64,000 nt of DNA from Bacillus subtilis subsp. subtilis (GCA_021733645.1 JAHREJ010000005.1:62001-126000), one strand, 5' to 3'; positions 52,809 to 61,936 are shown, numbered from the stretch's first letter. The notes: generated by a model not told the origin, from the letters alone. Program-made: numbers and translations.

Positions 52809-55800
52809 AGGCTCACCTTGCGCCGGTTGTCATCGCTCACCCGGTCGATCAGCTTGTTGTACGGATCAAACCCGGCTTCATCGGGCTTGCCGTCCACCAC
52901 CACGGTCAGGGTCGGCGCGGCGGTGGTGATGTGGTGGCGCTGCAGGTACAGCACCTTCTGCTCGCGCTCCTTGCCCGACGGTGCGTTGGCGAATACGCCC
53001 ACCTCGATCCAGTCATCGATCTTCGCCTCGGTTTCCTTGCCCTTGCCGTCGGCATGCAGCTTCTGCGCATGCAGCACCAAGGTCACCTCGTACTTGCCGT
53101 CGGCACGTTTGCGCGCCTTGGCGTCCAGCAGGCGGTTGTCGTACAGGGTGATCTTCTCGAACAGATCGGTCACCAGCTGCTGGCGGTCGGCCGGGGTTTC
53201 GGCACGGAGGTAACCCAGCAGCTCGCGCGAGGTGGTGTAGGGCGGTTGCTGGTAGCCCTTGTCCTGCAGGAAGCGCTTGAGTGCACGGTTCAGTGCGTCC
53301 TCGCCGATCTCCTCGCGCAGCCGGTAGAACGCCAGCGAGCCTTTCCGGTAGTGGATGTACTGCTGGTTCTCCACCCGCTCCAGCGGCAACTCCTCGATGC
53401 GCTCACCGCCGCGCCCGGACAGGTAGCGGTCCAGTTCGGTCTTCAGGAACTGACGCATCTGCTGGCGGCCGTATTCCTTCTCCATCACCATCAGTGCCGA
53501 GTACTGCGACAGCGATTCGGACAGCACCGTGGCGCCCTGCACGTTGGCACCGATCACCTGGTGCGCCCACCACTGGTGGGCGATCTCGTGCGCGGTCACG
53601 TAGAACACGTAGTCCACATCGTCCGGGTCGCGCAGGTCGGCGATGAAGCCGATCGACTCGGAGTAGGGGATGGTGTTGGCAAAGGACTGGGCGAAACTCT
53701 GGTAGCCCGGGAACTCGATGATGCGCACCTGGCGGTGCTGGTAGGGGGTGAAGTTGGCCTCGTAGTAGGCCAGCGACTTCTGCACCGCCTCGATCATGCG
53801 GTCCACGTTGTAGGCGTGGCGCTTGTCGTAGTACACCTCGATCGGAATGTCCTTGTACATGCCGCGCTTGACCTCCCAGCGCGCCGACAGGTACGCGTAG
53901 AAGTTGAGCATCGGCCGGTCCATCGCATAGCGGAAGCAGCGTCGGCCGTCCACCTGCTTCTCCTCCTGCAGGTAGCCCGGGGCCAGTGCGATCTGGTCCG
54001 GCGCGGTGCAGATGGTAGTGCGGAAGTCCAGCCAGTCGGCATCGTTGGAAATGTAATTGTTGGCGCGCGCGGCCTCGTCTTCCAGCTTGGGCATGCGCGC
54101 CGGTTCACCCAGGCCGCGCTTGCGGCGTTCGTTGCGGTCGTCCAGCTGCTTGCCTTCGTCATAGCCGAAGGCGGGCAGCACGCGGCTGTTGAAGAAACTG
54201 CCGTTGTCCACCAGCGTGGTGGGTGCCTGGTCGGCGGTGATGCCATCGGGATGCTGGTCCACGCGGAAATGCACGCGGCGTTCCTCGCCCGGCTGCAGCG
54301 GCGTGGTCAGATGGTAGATGCGGTAGCCCAGGCCGGCGTCGTGGAAGCCCAGCGTCTGCCCGCCCAGGTCCACGGCCACCAGCTGGCGGTCATCGCCCAT
54401 GCCGATGTGGATGTCCTTGATCGGCGTGCTGTGGGTGTTGCGCACGGTCCAGTCCGCTTGGATGGTGACCGACTGGGTTTCCGGGTGCAGGTCGACCTTG
54501 TTGTCCACCGCCACGATGCGCGGCTGCGGCAGGTTGCGGTAGCCGGACAACTCACGCTCGTAGCGCGCCTGCAGGTCGCGCTGCTGGTCCGGTGACAGGA
54601 ATTCATTGCGGATGTTGGTGTTCCAGTACAGCCACCCTCCGACGGCGATGAAGCCCAGCAGGGCCACCGCCGTGCCGGCGCCGGCCGGGCCGCGCAGGCG
54701 TTGCCCGGCCAGGGCCAGGCGCTGGCGCAGCCCCATGCCCACCCCGCGCACCCAGAAGGCCGACGCCAGGCACAGCAGCGCGGCCAGCAGCAGTGCCCAG
54801 TAGCTCTGGAACGCCAACTGCCCGACCAGGAAGTGGCCAAAGCCGTTCATGTCCGAATACGGCGCGTTCGGCCAGGCGCCGAAGTTGTACAGGTTCTGGG
54901 TGTAGTCCAGCAGGCCCAGCGCCATCTGCCCGATCATCACCACGATCAGCAGTGCATAGCCGACGAACTTGTTGTTGGTCAGCACCTGCAGCACCAGTGC
55001 CATGCCGCCCATCAACACGTAGAACACCGAGCCCAGTGCCAGGGTCTGCAGGTACACCAGCGGCTCCAGCCGGGTGTAGCCCTGCGCCAGCTGGATCACC
55101 ATCGAGGCCAGCGCGCCGATGGCCTGGAAGCAGGCAATCACCACGATCAGCACGGTGAACTTGGCCAGCAGCGGCACCCAGTTCGGAACCGGCATGGCAT
55201 CGTTGACTTCGTTGAGCCGTGCGCTGCGTTCCTTCCACACCAGTTCACCGGCGTAGAACAGCACGATGATCACCAGCAGCCAGCTGTAGGCGCCCTGCAG
55301 CGAGCCGAGCATCTCCGAGGTGACCGGGTAGATCGGCGTGCCGTACAGCGAGCTCTGCGACAGCGCACCGGGGATGAAGTTGGCCAGGCCCAGCACCAGC
55401 AGCACCAGGAACGGCACGCTGCGCAGCACGCCGGCGGTATCGAAGCGCACCTGGCGCAGGTACTGGCGCCACCCGGTGGCCGCACCAAAGGTGGGCCGCA
55501 CGCGCGGCACCGTCAGCTGGGTGGGGCGTGCGGCGGTGGGGGCGGCGGCGGCCGGCGTGCGGCCCCAGCGCTTGCGACCACTGCCGGTGCGTTCGGTGCG
55601 GAACAGCGCGAAGGTCGCGGCGAACATCGCCACGGCCACGCCCAGCCACAGCGCGCGGTTGGCCAGCAGGTAACCGGCCAGCGCCGGCACTTGGGTATTG
55701 CGCTGGTCGGAGGCCCAGTAGCGGATCGTACGCCCCAACGCGCGCATGCCCAGCGGTTCGGTCAGCGTGGCAATCCAGGTATTGTCGATATCGCGCAGCA

Positions 55801-56383
55801 GCGATGCGCTTACCCCGTACAGCACGAAGTAGCCCACCAGGCCGATGTACACCCACAGGATCGAGCGGGTCAGCGCGGCCAGCAGTGCCAGCAACGCGGT
55901 GGTGAACACCAGGTTGGGCAGGACGATCACCGCGAAGGTCCACGCATAGCCGCGCAGCGACACCGGGCCCATCCGGGCCGGGTCAACCCACGGCATGAAC
56001 GGGGCAAGGAACAGCCCCACGGCGATGATCAGATAGAACAGCAGGCCGGCGCACAGCGCGGCCAGGATGCGTCCGGTGAGGTAGTCGCGGCGCTTGATCG
56101 GACTGGCGAAGATCAGCTCGGCGGTGCCCAGCTCGAAATCGCGCAGCAGGGCGTTGCTCACAAACAGCGTGGACACCAACATGCCGAGCATGGTGAACAC
56201 GCCCATGAAGGTGGCAATCACGGTGGGGGCATTGCTGTGCACGTTGCCGGCGCCACCGCCGATCTGCACCGCATCGGTGGCGGCCGCGGCAAAGGCCAGC
56301 GCGGCAAACAGCGCCGACAGCAGCCACAGCAGGGGGGAACGGAGCTGCTCGCGCAGCTCGAAGCGGAAGAAGGCAGTGATCAT
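52805..56383 (-). CDS. ABC-2 permease fused to M1-family metallopeptidase
   Basis: This 1192-residue protein has two ABC-2-type membrane halves (about residues 1-250 and 330-600, e.g. LWLLSALFAALAFAAAA, LLFYLIIAVGLFLAPFMP) and a C-terminal M1 peptidase with HEIAHQWWAHQ zinc motif and the third-ligand glutamate in LSESLSQY. The permease probably exports the peptide or positions the peptidase at the outer face of the inner membrane. The adjacent ATPase is encoded 13 bp upstream. The start at 56383 is the first ATG after the ATPase stop that gives the membrane-first form. The substrate is unknown. Confidence 0.92.
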   Translation of the reverse strand: MITAFFRFELREQLRSPLLWLLSALFAALAFAAAATDAVQIGGGAGNVHSNAPTVIATFMGVFTMLGMLVSTLFVSNALLRDFELGTAELIFASPIKRRDYLTGRILAALCAGLLFYLIIAVGLFLAPFMPWVDPARMGPVSLRGYAWTFAVIVLPNLVFTTALLALLAALTRSILWVYIGLVGYFVLYGVSASLLRDIDNTWIATLTEPLGMRALGRTIRYWASDQRNTQVPALAGYLLANRALWLGVAVAMFAATFALFRTERTGSGRKRWGRTPAAAAPTAARPTQLTVPRVRPTFGAATGWRQYLRQVRFDTAGVLRSVPFLVLLVLGLANFIPGALSQSSLYGTPIYPVTSEMLGSLQGAYSWLLVIIVLFYAGELVWKERSARLNEVNDAMPVPNWVPLLAKFTVLIVVIACFQAIGALASMVIQLAQGYTRLEPLVYLQTLALGSVFYVLMGGMALVLQVLTNNKFVGYALLIVVMIGQMALGLLDYTQNLYNFGAWPNAPYSDMNGFGHFLVGQLAFQSYWALLLAALLCLASAFWVRGVGMGLRQRLALAGQRLRGPAGAGTAVALLGFIAVGGWLYWNTNIRNEFLSPDQQRDLQARYERELSGYRNLPQPRIVAVDNKVDLHPETQSVTIQADWTVRNTHSTPIKDIHIGMGDDRQLVAVDLGGQTLGFHDAGLGYRIYHLTTPLQPGEERRVHFRVDQHPDGITADQAPTTLVDNGSFFNSRVLPAFGYDEGKQLDDRNERRKRGLGEPARMPKLEDEAARANNYISNDADWLDFRTTICTAPDQIALAPGYLQEEKQVDGRRCFRYAMDRPMLNFYAYLSARWEVKRGMYKDIPIEVYYDKRHAYNVDRMIEAVQKSLAYYEANFTPYQHRQVRIIEFPGYQSFAQSFANTIPYSESIGFIADLRDPDDVDYVFYVTAHEIAHQWWAHQVIGANVQGATVLSESLSQYSALMVMEKEYGRQQMRQFLKTELDRYLSGRGGERIEELPLERVENQQYIHYRKGSLAFYRLREEIGEDALNRALKRFLQDKGYQQPPYTTSRELLGYLRAETPADRQQLVTDLFEKITLYDNRLLDAKARKRADGKYEVTLVLHAQKLHADGKGKETEAKIDDWIEVGVFANAPSGKEREQKVLYLQRHHITTAAPTLTVVVDGKPDEAGFDPYNKLIDRVSDDNRRKVSL

Positions 56384-56396
56384 CGGCGGGCTCCGG

Positions 56397-57290
56397 TCAG
56401 GCGGCCCGCGACTGCAGGCGCAGCCGCTGGAAATACACATCCTCAAGGTCCGGAGCCACCGCCTGGAACCCGTCGCCGGGGTCACTGGCGCTGTGGACGT
56501 GGATCACCGGCCGGCCACCGACCAGGCGCGTGGACAGCACCACGTGGTTGGCCTCGTAGGTGGCCAGTTCGGCGCTGTCCACCTGCTTGCGCCATACCTG
56601 CTGCCGCAGCGCCTCGATCGCATCGCCGGGCTTGCCGGTCAGCAGTACCTGGCCCTTGTTCATGATGGCCATGCTCGGGCACAGGTCGGTGACGTCTTCA
56701 ACGATGTGGGTGGACAGGATCACCGCCACGTTCTCGCCGATGGCCGCCAGCAGGTTGAGGAAGCGGTTGCGTTCCTCCGGGTCCAGGCCGGCGGTGGGTT
56801 CATCGACGATCACCAGGCGCGGGTCGCCCAGCAGGGCCTGGGCGATGCCGAAGCGCTGGCGCATGCCGCCCGAATAGGTGCCCAGCTTGCGCTTGCGCGC
56901 GTCCCACAGGTTCACCTGCTGCAGCAGCCCGTCCACCACCTCGCGGCGCTGGGCCTTGTGGGTGATGCCCTTGAGCACGGCAAAGTGCTCCAGCAGGTCC
57001 AGCGCGCTGACCTTGGGGTACACCCCGAAATCCTGCGGCAGGTAACCCAGCCGGCGGCGCACCGCATCCTTGTCGCGCAGCACGTCGATGGTCGCCTCGC
57101 CGGGAATCTCCAGGCTGACGCTGCCGCTGTCGGCTTCCTGCAGCGTGGCCAGGGTGCGCATCAGCGAGGACTTGCCCGCGCCGTTGGGGCCGAGCAGCCC
57201 GAACATGCCGCGGGGGATATCGAGGGTGACACCGTTGAGCGCGTGCACGCCGTTGGCGTAGGTCTTGGACAGCGAGCGGATCTGCAGCAT
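56397..57290 (-). CDS. ABC transporter ATP-binding protein
   Basis: This 297-residue ATPase starts LQIRSLSKTYANGVHALNG and has Walker A GLLGPNGAGKSSLMR, the signature YSGGMRQRFGIAQALL and Walker B LVIVDEPTAGLDPEER. It energises the permease-peptidase fusion encoded 13 bp downstream on the same strand. It resembles ATPases of ABC-2 systems for drug or lipid export and the CcmA type. Confidence 0.94.
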   Translation of the reverse strand: MLQIRSLSKTYANGVHALNGVTLDIPRGMFGLLGPNGAGKSSLMRTLATLQEADSGSVSLEIPGEATIDVLRDKDAVRRRLGYLPQDFGVYPKVSALDLLEHFAVLKGITHKAQRREVVDGLLQQVNLWDARKRKLGTYSGGMRQRFGIAQALLGDPRLVIVDEPTAGLDPEERNRFLNLLAAIGENVAVILSTHIVEDVTDLCPSMAIMNKGQVLLTGKPGDAIEALRQQVWRKQVDSAELATYEANHVVLSTRLVGGRPVIHVHSASDPGDGFQAVAPDLEDVYFQRLRLQSRAA

Positions 57291-57520
57291 GCGGCGTACA
57301 CCTTCCCCTGTGTGGTGAATGACTTATCCGGGGAAAGGGGCGCGGCCACATCCGCCGTAAGTCATGGTCGGGTAATGCGCCGGCGCTCGGCGGCCTGCCA
57401 GGCCACGAGCGCGCCAGGCGACGATCGGCGGCAATCCCGGAGCCACGCTTTTTTCAGATTTTTCTCTCATTCGCGTGGCCGGTACGAAGCGTGCGTTGAA
57501 TCATTCCTGGCGCGGCAGCC
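57291..57520. other. Promoter region of the ABC-peptidase unit
   Basis: This 230-bp stretch shows no gene. The A/T-richer part TTTTTTCAGATTTTTCTCTC (57449-57468) may hold a promoter, but no motif is clear. Confidence 0.4.
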
Positions 57521-57545
57521 GTGGGTCGGGCGCTGGGCTGCGATC
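57521..57545 (+). repeat. Isolated left arm of a type 2 mosaic hairpin
   Basis: GTGGGTCGGGCGCTGGGC matches the left arms at 22237 and 37677, but no matching right arm follows. It lies 26 bp before the type 3 hairpin array, so at this locus also the two arm types are neighbours. Confidence 0.6.
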
Positions 57546-57570
57546 ACCGGTGTCCTATAGAACGTTTCGG

Positions 57571-57708
57571 GCCTGCCGCACGCCGAGCCCGGTAGCGGCC
57601 GGCAGGCCCCTGGGCAAATGTCCCCCGGCCGCCGCCTGCGGCGACAGCCTCCTCCTTTACTTTGCCCTGGGGCCTGCCGGCCGCTACCGGGCTCGGCGTG
57701 CGGCAGGC
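57571..57708 (+). repeat. Mosaic hairpin element, arm type 3, first unit
   Basis: Inverted arms of 44 bp (57571-57614 and 57665-57708; key GCACGCCGAGCCCGGTAGCG) differ at one position. The 50-bp core has CGCCG-CCTG-CGGCG as the inner hairpin, followed by ACAGCCTCCTCCTTTACTTT. It shares the core with types 1 and 2 but has different arms. Confidence 0.78.
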
Positions 57709-57860
57709 CCTTGGGCAGATGGTCCCCCGGCTGCTGCCTGCGGTGACAGCCTCCTCCTTTACTTTGCCCTGGGGCCTGCCGGCCGCTACCGGTCTCGGCG
57801 TGCGGCAGGCCCTTGGGCAGATGGTCCCCGGGCTGCTGCCTGCGGCAGGCTGCGCCTGGA
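57703..57860 (+). repeat. Mosaic hairpin element, type 3 tandem units 2 and partial 3
   Basis: A second unit repeats the first with a 102-bp period (core CCTCCTCCTTTAC at 57648 and again at 57750), then a third partial unit begins at 57805. In unit 2 the inner stem is TGCTG-CCTG-CGGTG, so three C-to-T changes turn G-C pairs into G-U pairs on this strand. In unit 3 the stem is TGCTG-CCTG-CGGCA. Confidence 0.7.
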
Positions 57861-57944
57861 CTGTCCGGCAACCCGCCTGTCGCCGAGCGGCATCCGCTAC
57901 GGCGCTTGGAATGAGGTGCCCTCCGTTGGGAGAAGACGCCTTTT

Positions 57945-58976
57945 TCAGCTGCGCCGTGACGACTCGCGCAGCACCTGCTTCACCGCAATGGTCTGCCCGT
58001 CCACCGCCTCGCCGTTGATCAGCGCCAGCAGTTTTTCCACCAGCAGTTGCCCGGCCTGCTTGGTGTCCTGCTGCACGGTGGTGAGCGGGGGCGATACCGA
58101 GGCGGCCAGCGGAATGTCATCGAAGCCGGCCAGCGCCACGTCCTGCGGTACGCGCAAACCGTGCTCGCGCAGCGCGCGCATGGCACCGATGGCGATCAGG
58201 TCGCTGGCCGCGAACACCCCGTCCACCGGCGCGCCACGCGCCAGCAGGGTCTGGCAGGCATCGAAGCCGGACTGCTCGGTGGTGATCGCATCGTGCTGCA
58301 GGCCGGGGTCGGCGGTGATCCCGCGCGCGGCCATCGCCGCGACATGGCCGCGATAGCGCTCTTCGAATTCCGGGTAATGGCTGGACGCATGGCCGATGAA
58401 GGCGATCCGCCGGCACCCCTGCTCAAGCAGGTGGGTGCTGATGTCGAAGCCGCCCTGGAAGTTGTCGCTGCCGATCGACACCCCAGGCTGATCGGGCAGG
58501 GCCGCGCCCCAGCGCACGAAATGGGTGCCTTGCTCGACCAGCCGCTGCAGCCGCTCGCGGGACTCGTGGTAGTCGCCGTAGCCGAGCAGGATGATGCCGT
58601 CGGCCTTGTTGCTGTCTTCGTAATCGGCCTGCCAGTCGGTGGACAGCTGCTGGAAGGACACCAGCAGGTCGTAACCGTGCAGCGCGCAGGCGCGGGTGAT
58701 CGAGCCCAGCATGGCGTGGAAGAACGGGTTGATCAGCGAATCGTCGTTGGTGGGGTCTTCGAAGAACAGCAGCGCCAGCGTGCCGGCATTGCGCAGGCGC
58801 AGGCTGGAGGCATTCTTGTCCACCTTGTAGTTCAGTTCGCGGGCGATGCGCAGGATGCGCTCGCGGGTGTCCGGGTTGACCATCGGGCTGCCGCGCAGGG
58901 CGCGCGACACGGTTGGCTGCGACACCCCGGCCAGGTGGGCGATGTCCAGGGAAGTGGCTTTGCCGCGGATGGTCAT
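57945..58976 (-). CDS. LacI-family transcriptional repressor (maltose regulon candidate)
   Basis: This 343-residue regulator has an N-terminal LacI helix-turn-helix (SLDIAHLAGVSQPTVSRALR, hinge RILRIARELNYKVDKNASSL) and a sugar-binding core (ADGIILLGYGDY, GVFAASDLIAIGAMRALREH, VALAGFDDIPLAASVSPPLT). It is related to the maltose repressors of Xanthomonadaceae. The three TGAATACGTATGCA palindromes at 35683, 40764 and 43025 are the likely targets; none lies before its own gene. The ATG at 58976 gives the canonical start MTIRGKATSLDIAHLAGVS. Confidence 0.92.
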   Translation of the reverse strand: MTIRGKATSLDIAHLAGVSQPTVSRALRGSPMVNPDTRERILRIARELNYKVDKNASSLRLRNAGTLALLFFEDPTNDDSLINPFFHAMLGSITRACALHGYDLLVSFQQLSTDWQADYEDSNKADGIILLGYGDYHESRERLQRLVEQGTHFVRWGAALPDQPGVSIGSDNFQGGFDISTHLLEQGCRRIAFIGHASSHYPEFEERYRGHVAAMAARGITADPGLQHDAITTEQSGFDACQTLLARGAPVDGVFAASDLIAIGAMRALREHGLRVPQDVALAGFDDIPLAASVSPPLTTVQQDTKQAGQLLVEKLLALINGEAVDGQTIAVKQVLRESSRRS

Positions 58977-59301
58977 TGCTGGGTACGGCGGGGACGACAA
59001 CCTGCATGATGCCATGCGGGGCGGGGGGCCGTGGCCGGCCCAGGCCGCAGCGGGTCGCGGCCTGGGCGCGCCAGGCCTGGCGGGGGCTGAAGGCGCCCAC
59101 CGCGGGCCTTGCCGCAGGCCGGCTGGGCAGGAATCCGGGGGGTTCTGGCCGGAATTCCGACAGGGTAGGGAGCGGCAGCAATGATAAGATGGGGCATTCT
59201 GGAACCCCCAAATTTCACCTGGGGCAGCCCTGCCGATCTGCACCCCGTCCGGGGCTGTGATATCACTGCGGCCTGCCCTCGGACAACGGAAGAGCAACCC
59301 T
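58977..59301. other. Divergent promoter region of the LacI gene and ssb
   Basis: These 325 bp carry no credible gene. AATGATAAGATGGGG near 59178-59192 resembles a -10 region for ssb and CGGAAGAG at 59287-59294 is its ribosome site. The GC-rich half next to the LacI start shows no operator of the TGAATACGTATGCA type. Confidence 0.45.
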
Positions 59302-59877
59302 ATGGCGCGCGGCATCAATAAAGTCATCCTGGTCGGCAACCTCGGCAACGACCCGGACGTGAAGTACACCCAAGGCGGCATGGCGATCACCCGCATCAGC
59401 CTGGCCACCACCAGTGTCCGCAAGGACAAGGACGGCAACCAGCAGGAGCGCACCGAATGGCACCGCGTGGTGTTCTTCGGCAAGCTCGGTGAAATCGCCG
59501 GCGAGTACCTGCGCAAGGGCAGCTCGGTCTACGTCGAAGGCAGCCTGCGTTACGACAAGTACACCGGCCAGGATGGCGTGGAGAAGTACTCCACCGACAT
59601 CATCGCCGATGAAATGCAGATGCTCGGCGGCCGTGGTGAAGGCGGCGGCGGTGGTGGCGCGGGCGCAGGTGCCGGCGGCAACTACGGCGGCGGCGAACGT
59701 CCGCAGCGCCAGCAGGCGCCGCGCCAGGAGTACGGCGGTGGTGGTGGCGGTGGTGGTGGTCAGCGCCAGGGCGGCCAGGGTGGTCAGGGCGGTGGCTACG
59801 GCCAGCAGCGTCCGCAGCCGCCGCAGCAGTCGGCGCCGCCGATGGACGACTTCGCCGATGACGATATTCCGTTCTAA
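59302..59877 (+). CDS. ssb: Single-stranded DNA-binding protein
   Basis: This 191-residue SSB binds single-stranded DNA as a tetramer in replication and repair. The OB fold (residues 1-112: MARGINKVILVGNLGNDPDV, EWHRVVFFGKLGEIAGEYL) is followed by a long Gly/Gln-rich linker and the acidic tip MDDFADDDIPF that recruits partner proteins. The ATG at 59302 follows a GGAAGAG site. A strong terminator follows at 59890. Confidence 0.97.
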   Translation: MARGINKVILVGNLGNDPDVKYTQGGMAITRISLATTSVRKDKDGNQQERTEWHRVVFFGKLGEIAGEYLRKGSSVYVEGSLRYDKYTGQDGVEKYSTDIIADEMQMLGGRGEGGGGGGAGAGAGGNYGGGERPQRQQAPRQEYGGGGGGGGGQRQGGQGGQGGGYGQQRPQPPQQSAPPMDDFADDDIPF

Positions 59878-59889
59878 GCGGTTTTGATC

Positions 59890-59920
59890 AAAAAGGCCCT
59901 TGCACAGCAAGGGCCTTTTT
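59890..59920 (+). terminator. Intrinsic terminator of ssb
   Basis: A perfect 14-bp stem (AAAAAGGCCCTTGC with complement, ACA loop) ends in a T-run, 12 bp after the ssb stop. It would also work from the other strand. Confidence 0.92.
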
Positions 59921-60109
59921 GTATCTGTCGGGCCAGGCCGCGTAGTGCGTACCCGTGGCACGCGGCCAGCTCGAACGGCGTATCGCCTGCGGGCCTGGTC
60001 CTGTCGATGCCAGCGTGCCGCCGCGCCGCACCACTTGCGTGCCGGCCATGATGCCGCTACAACGGGCTGCAGTACGTCAGTGCGCAACCGTTGATCAGGC
60101 CAGGGATGG

Positions 60110-60454
60110 ATGATGCGAAAGGTAGAACTTGGCTGGGCGATGCTTCTTGGCTGGATCGGGCTGCCCGCGGTGTTGTGGTGGCTGGCTGAAGCGCAGGACA
60201 ACCTGCTGTGGTTCGCCGCGCACCAGGTGTATTACCTCCCGCTCGGCATGTGGATCGGCCGACCGTTCTTCCAGCCTGATTCGGAGGTGATGTTCTTCGT
60301 CCTTCCCGCAGGGCGGGTGCTGGTCGCCGTCTTCTATATGGCCCTGGCGGGGCTGATCGTGCTTGCCCGCCGGCGCTGGCGGCACAGGCATGTGCCGCCG
60401 GGCGGCGGCCAACGAGGCGAACGAGGTTTTCCTGCACCGCGCGGAGGCGGTTGA
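60110..60454 (+). CDS. Small membrane protein of unknown function (first of pair)
   Basis: This 114-residue protein has hydrophobic segments at about residues 9-25 (AMLLGWIGLPAVLWWLA), 36-50 and 62-85 (FFVLPAGRVLVAVFYMALAG). The charged C-terminal tail is Arg/Gly-rich. No family recognised. Two ATGs (60110, 60113) are in frame; AGGGA lies 60102-60106. It is 3 bp before the next membrane protein gene, so the two are an operon. Confidence 0.6.
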   Translation: MMRKVELGWAMLLGWIGLPAVLWWLAEAQDNLLWFAAHQVYYLPLGMWIGRPFFQPDSEVMFFVLPAGRVLVAVFYMALAGLIVLARRRWRHRHVPPGGGQRGERGFPAPRGGG

Positions 60455-60457
60455 TTC

Positions 60458-60841
60458 ATGGGCCGACAAACCGCTGCGTTGCTGATGGTGCTGGCGTTGG
60501 TGCTGGCCACTACGCACTTCCTGGGGATCGGCATCACGGCCCGGAACTATTTCGCGTTCGGGATCGAGGACATCCTCTGGTCTGAATCGGGATTGCTGTT
60601 CGCGGCGTTGGGAGGGCTGATCTCCCGGAAGTACGCATTCGCCCTGGCCGTTGGTGTGCTGTACCTGGGGGTGTGGGGCATGGCGATCTTTTTCCTCAAT
60701 GCCGCCTCCGGTGGCAGCCTGGTGGGGGACATCGTGCAGGTGAACGCACTGAACATGGCCGTATCGGTCCTGGCGGGCATGGCGGGCGCGTGCCTTGGGG
60801 TGTTTCTGCGCAACCGGAGGCGGACCAGGGCCGCACGCTGA
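60458..60841 (+). CDS. Small membrane protein of unknown function (second of pair)
   Basis: This 127-residue protein has about four hydrophobic segments (LLMVLALVLATTHFLG, GLLFAALGGLI, YAFALAVGVLYLGVWGMAIF and AVSVLAGMAGACLGVFL) and an Arg-rich C-terminus. No family recognised. It directly follows the first small membrane protein and lies 69 bp before the AI-2E-type transporter gene. Confidence 0.65.
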   Translation: MGRQTAALLMVLALVLATTHFLGIGITARNYFAFGIEDILWSESGLLFAALGGLISRKYAFALAVGVLYLGVWGMAIFFLNAASGGSLVGDIVQVNALNMAVSVLAGMAGACLGVFLRNRRRTRAAR

Positions 60842-60910
60842 CACCCGGAGCGGGCCTGCAGTGTCTGCAGTGCATCCACTACCATGGGCCACCCGTCAGG
60901 AAGTGCCGCC

Positions 60911-61936
60911 ATGTCCCTTGTGATTCCCGCTCTGCCCAGGCCACCCACCGCCCGCATCGCCGCCTGGCTGCTGATGCTGCTGGGCATGTGGCTGGCGTTG
61001 AAACTGGGTCTGGTGGTCACCTTGCTGTCGGGCCTGCTGGTGTTCCAGCTCACCCACGTGCTGGCGTCGGCGGTGGAAGGGCGCCTGCGGCCGGGGCGTG
61101 CGCGGGCGATCGCGGTGATCGTGCTGGCGGCGGTCATCATCGGTGTGCTGGTGTTGGCCGGTATCGGCGTGGCGTCATTCTTCCGCAATGAAACCGGCGG
61201 CCCTGACGTATTGCTGGCGCGGCTGATGGATATCCTCAACACCTCGCGCCACCAGGTGCCGGCGCTGCTGCAGCCATACATCCCCGAAGACCTGACCGCG
61301 CTGCGCGCGGCCGTCAACGACTGGGCGGCCGAGCATCAACGCCAGCTCGGGGTGGCGGGCACCTCGGTGGTGCAGATCAGCGTGCGGGTGCTGATCGGCA
61401 TGGTGCTGGGGGCGATGATCGCGCTGTATGACGAACTGCCGCTGCCGAAAATGGGACCGCTGGCGCAGGAGCTGATCGGGCGCACCAGCCGGCTGGCCAA
61501 TGCCTTCCGCCAGGTGGTGTTCGCGCAGGTGAAGATCTCCCTGCTCAATACGCTGTTCACCGCCATCTTCCTGCTGGGGGTTCTGCCCCTGTTCGACGTA
61601 CACGTACCGTTGTCCAAGACGCTGGTGCTGATCACCTTCCTGGCCGGCCTGTTGCCGGTGGTGGGCAACATCATCTCCAACACGGTGATCACCATCGTGG
61701 CCTTGTCGGTGTCTTTCTACGTGGCGATGGCGGCGCTGCTCTACCTGGTGGTCATCCACAAGCTGGAGTATTTCCTCAACGCCCGGATCGTCGGTGGCGA
61801 AATCCAGGCGCGCGCCTGGGAGCTGCTGCTGGCGATGCTGGTGATGGAGGCGGCATTCGGCCTGCCCGGCCTGGTGGCCGCCCCGGTGTTTTACGCCTAC
61901 ATCAAGCGGGAATTGCTGGATCAGCGCTGGATCTGA
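60911..61936 (+). CDS. AI-2E family transporter (YdiK/PerM-like)
   Basis: This 341-residue inner-membrane protein has about seven hydrophobic segments. The C-terminal half (ISLLNTLFTAIFLLGVLPLF, LVLITFLAGLLPVVGNIISN, LEYFLNARIVGGEIQARAWE, AAFGLPGLVAAPVFYAYIK) is the AI-2E/UPF0118 core. Members export varied small molecules or Na+; the name does not prove an autoinducer role. The ATG at 60911 starts SLVIPALPRPPTARIAAWL. Confidence 0.92.
   Translation: MSLVIPALPRPPTARIAAWLLMLLGMWLALKLGLVVTLLSGLLVFQLTHVLASAVEGRLRPGRARAIAVIVLAAVIIGVLVLAGIGVASFFRNETGGPDVLLARLMDILNTSRHQVPALLQPYIPEDLTALRAAVNDWAAEHQRQLGVAGTSVVQISVRVLIGMVLGAMIALYDELPLPKMGPLAQELIGRTSRLANAFRQVVFAQVKISLLNTLFTAIFLLGVLPLFDVHVPLSKTLVLITFLAGLLPVVGNIISNTVITIVALSVSFYVAMAALLYLVVIHKLEYFLNARIVGGEIQARAWELLLAMLVMEAAFGLPGLVAAPVFYAYIKRELLDQRWI

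Noticed and set aside
57571-57860. Direct repeats with period 102 bp as a possible CRISPR array
   Set aside because: Units are palindromic over 44-bp arms, there are only two and a half copies, no unique spacers and no cas genes.
59240-59280. CTGTGATATCACTG-like palindrome before ssb as a LexA box
   Set aside because: It does not match known LexA sites of this group closely enough, and its position relative to a promoter is unclear.
60911-61936. Quorum-sensing AI-2 exporter
   Set aside because: The family name reflects one member; the sequence alone does not show AI-2 transport and no luxS is in the window.
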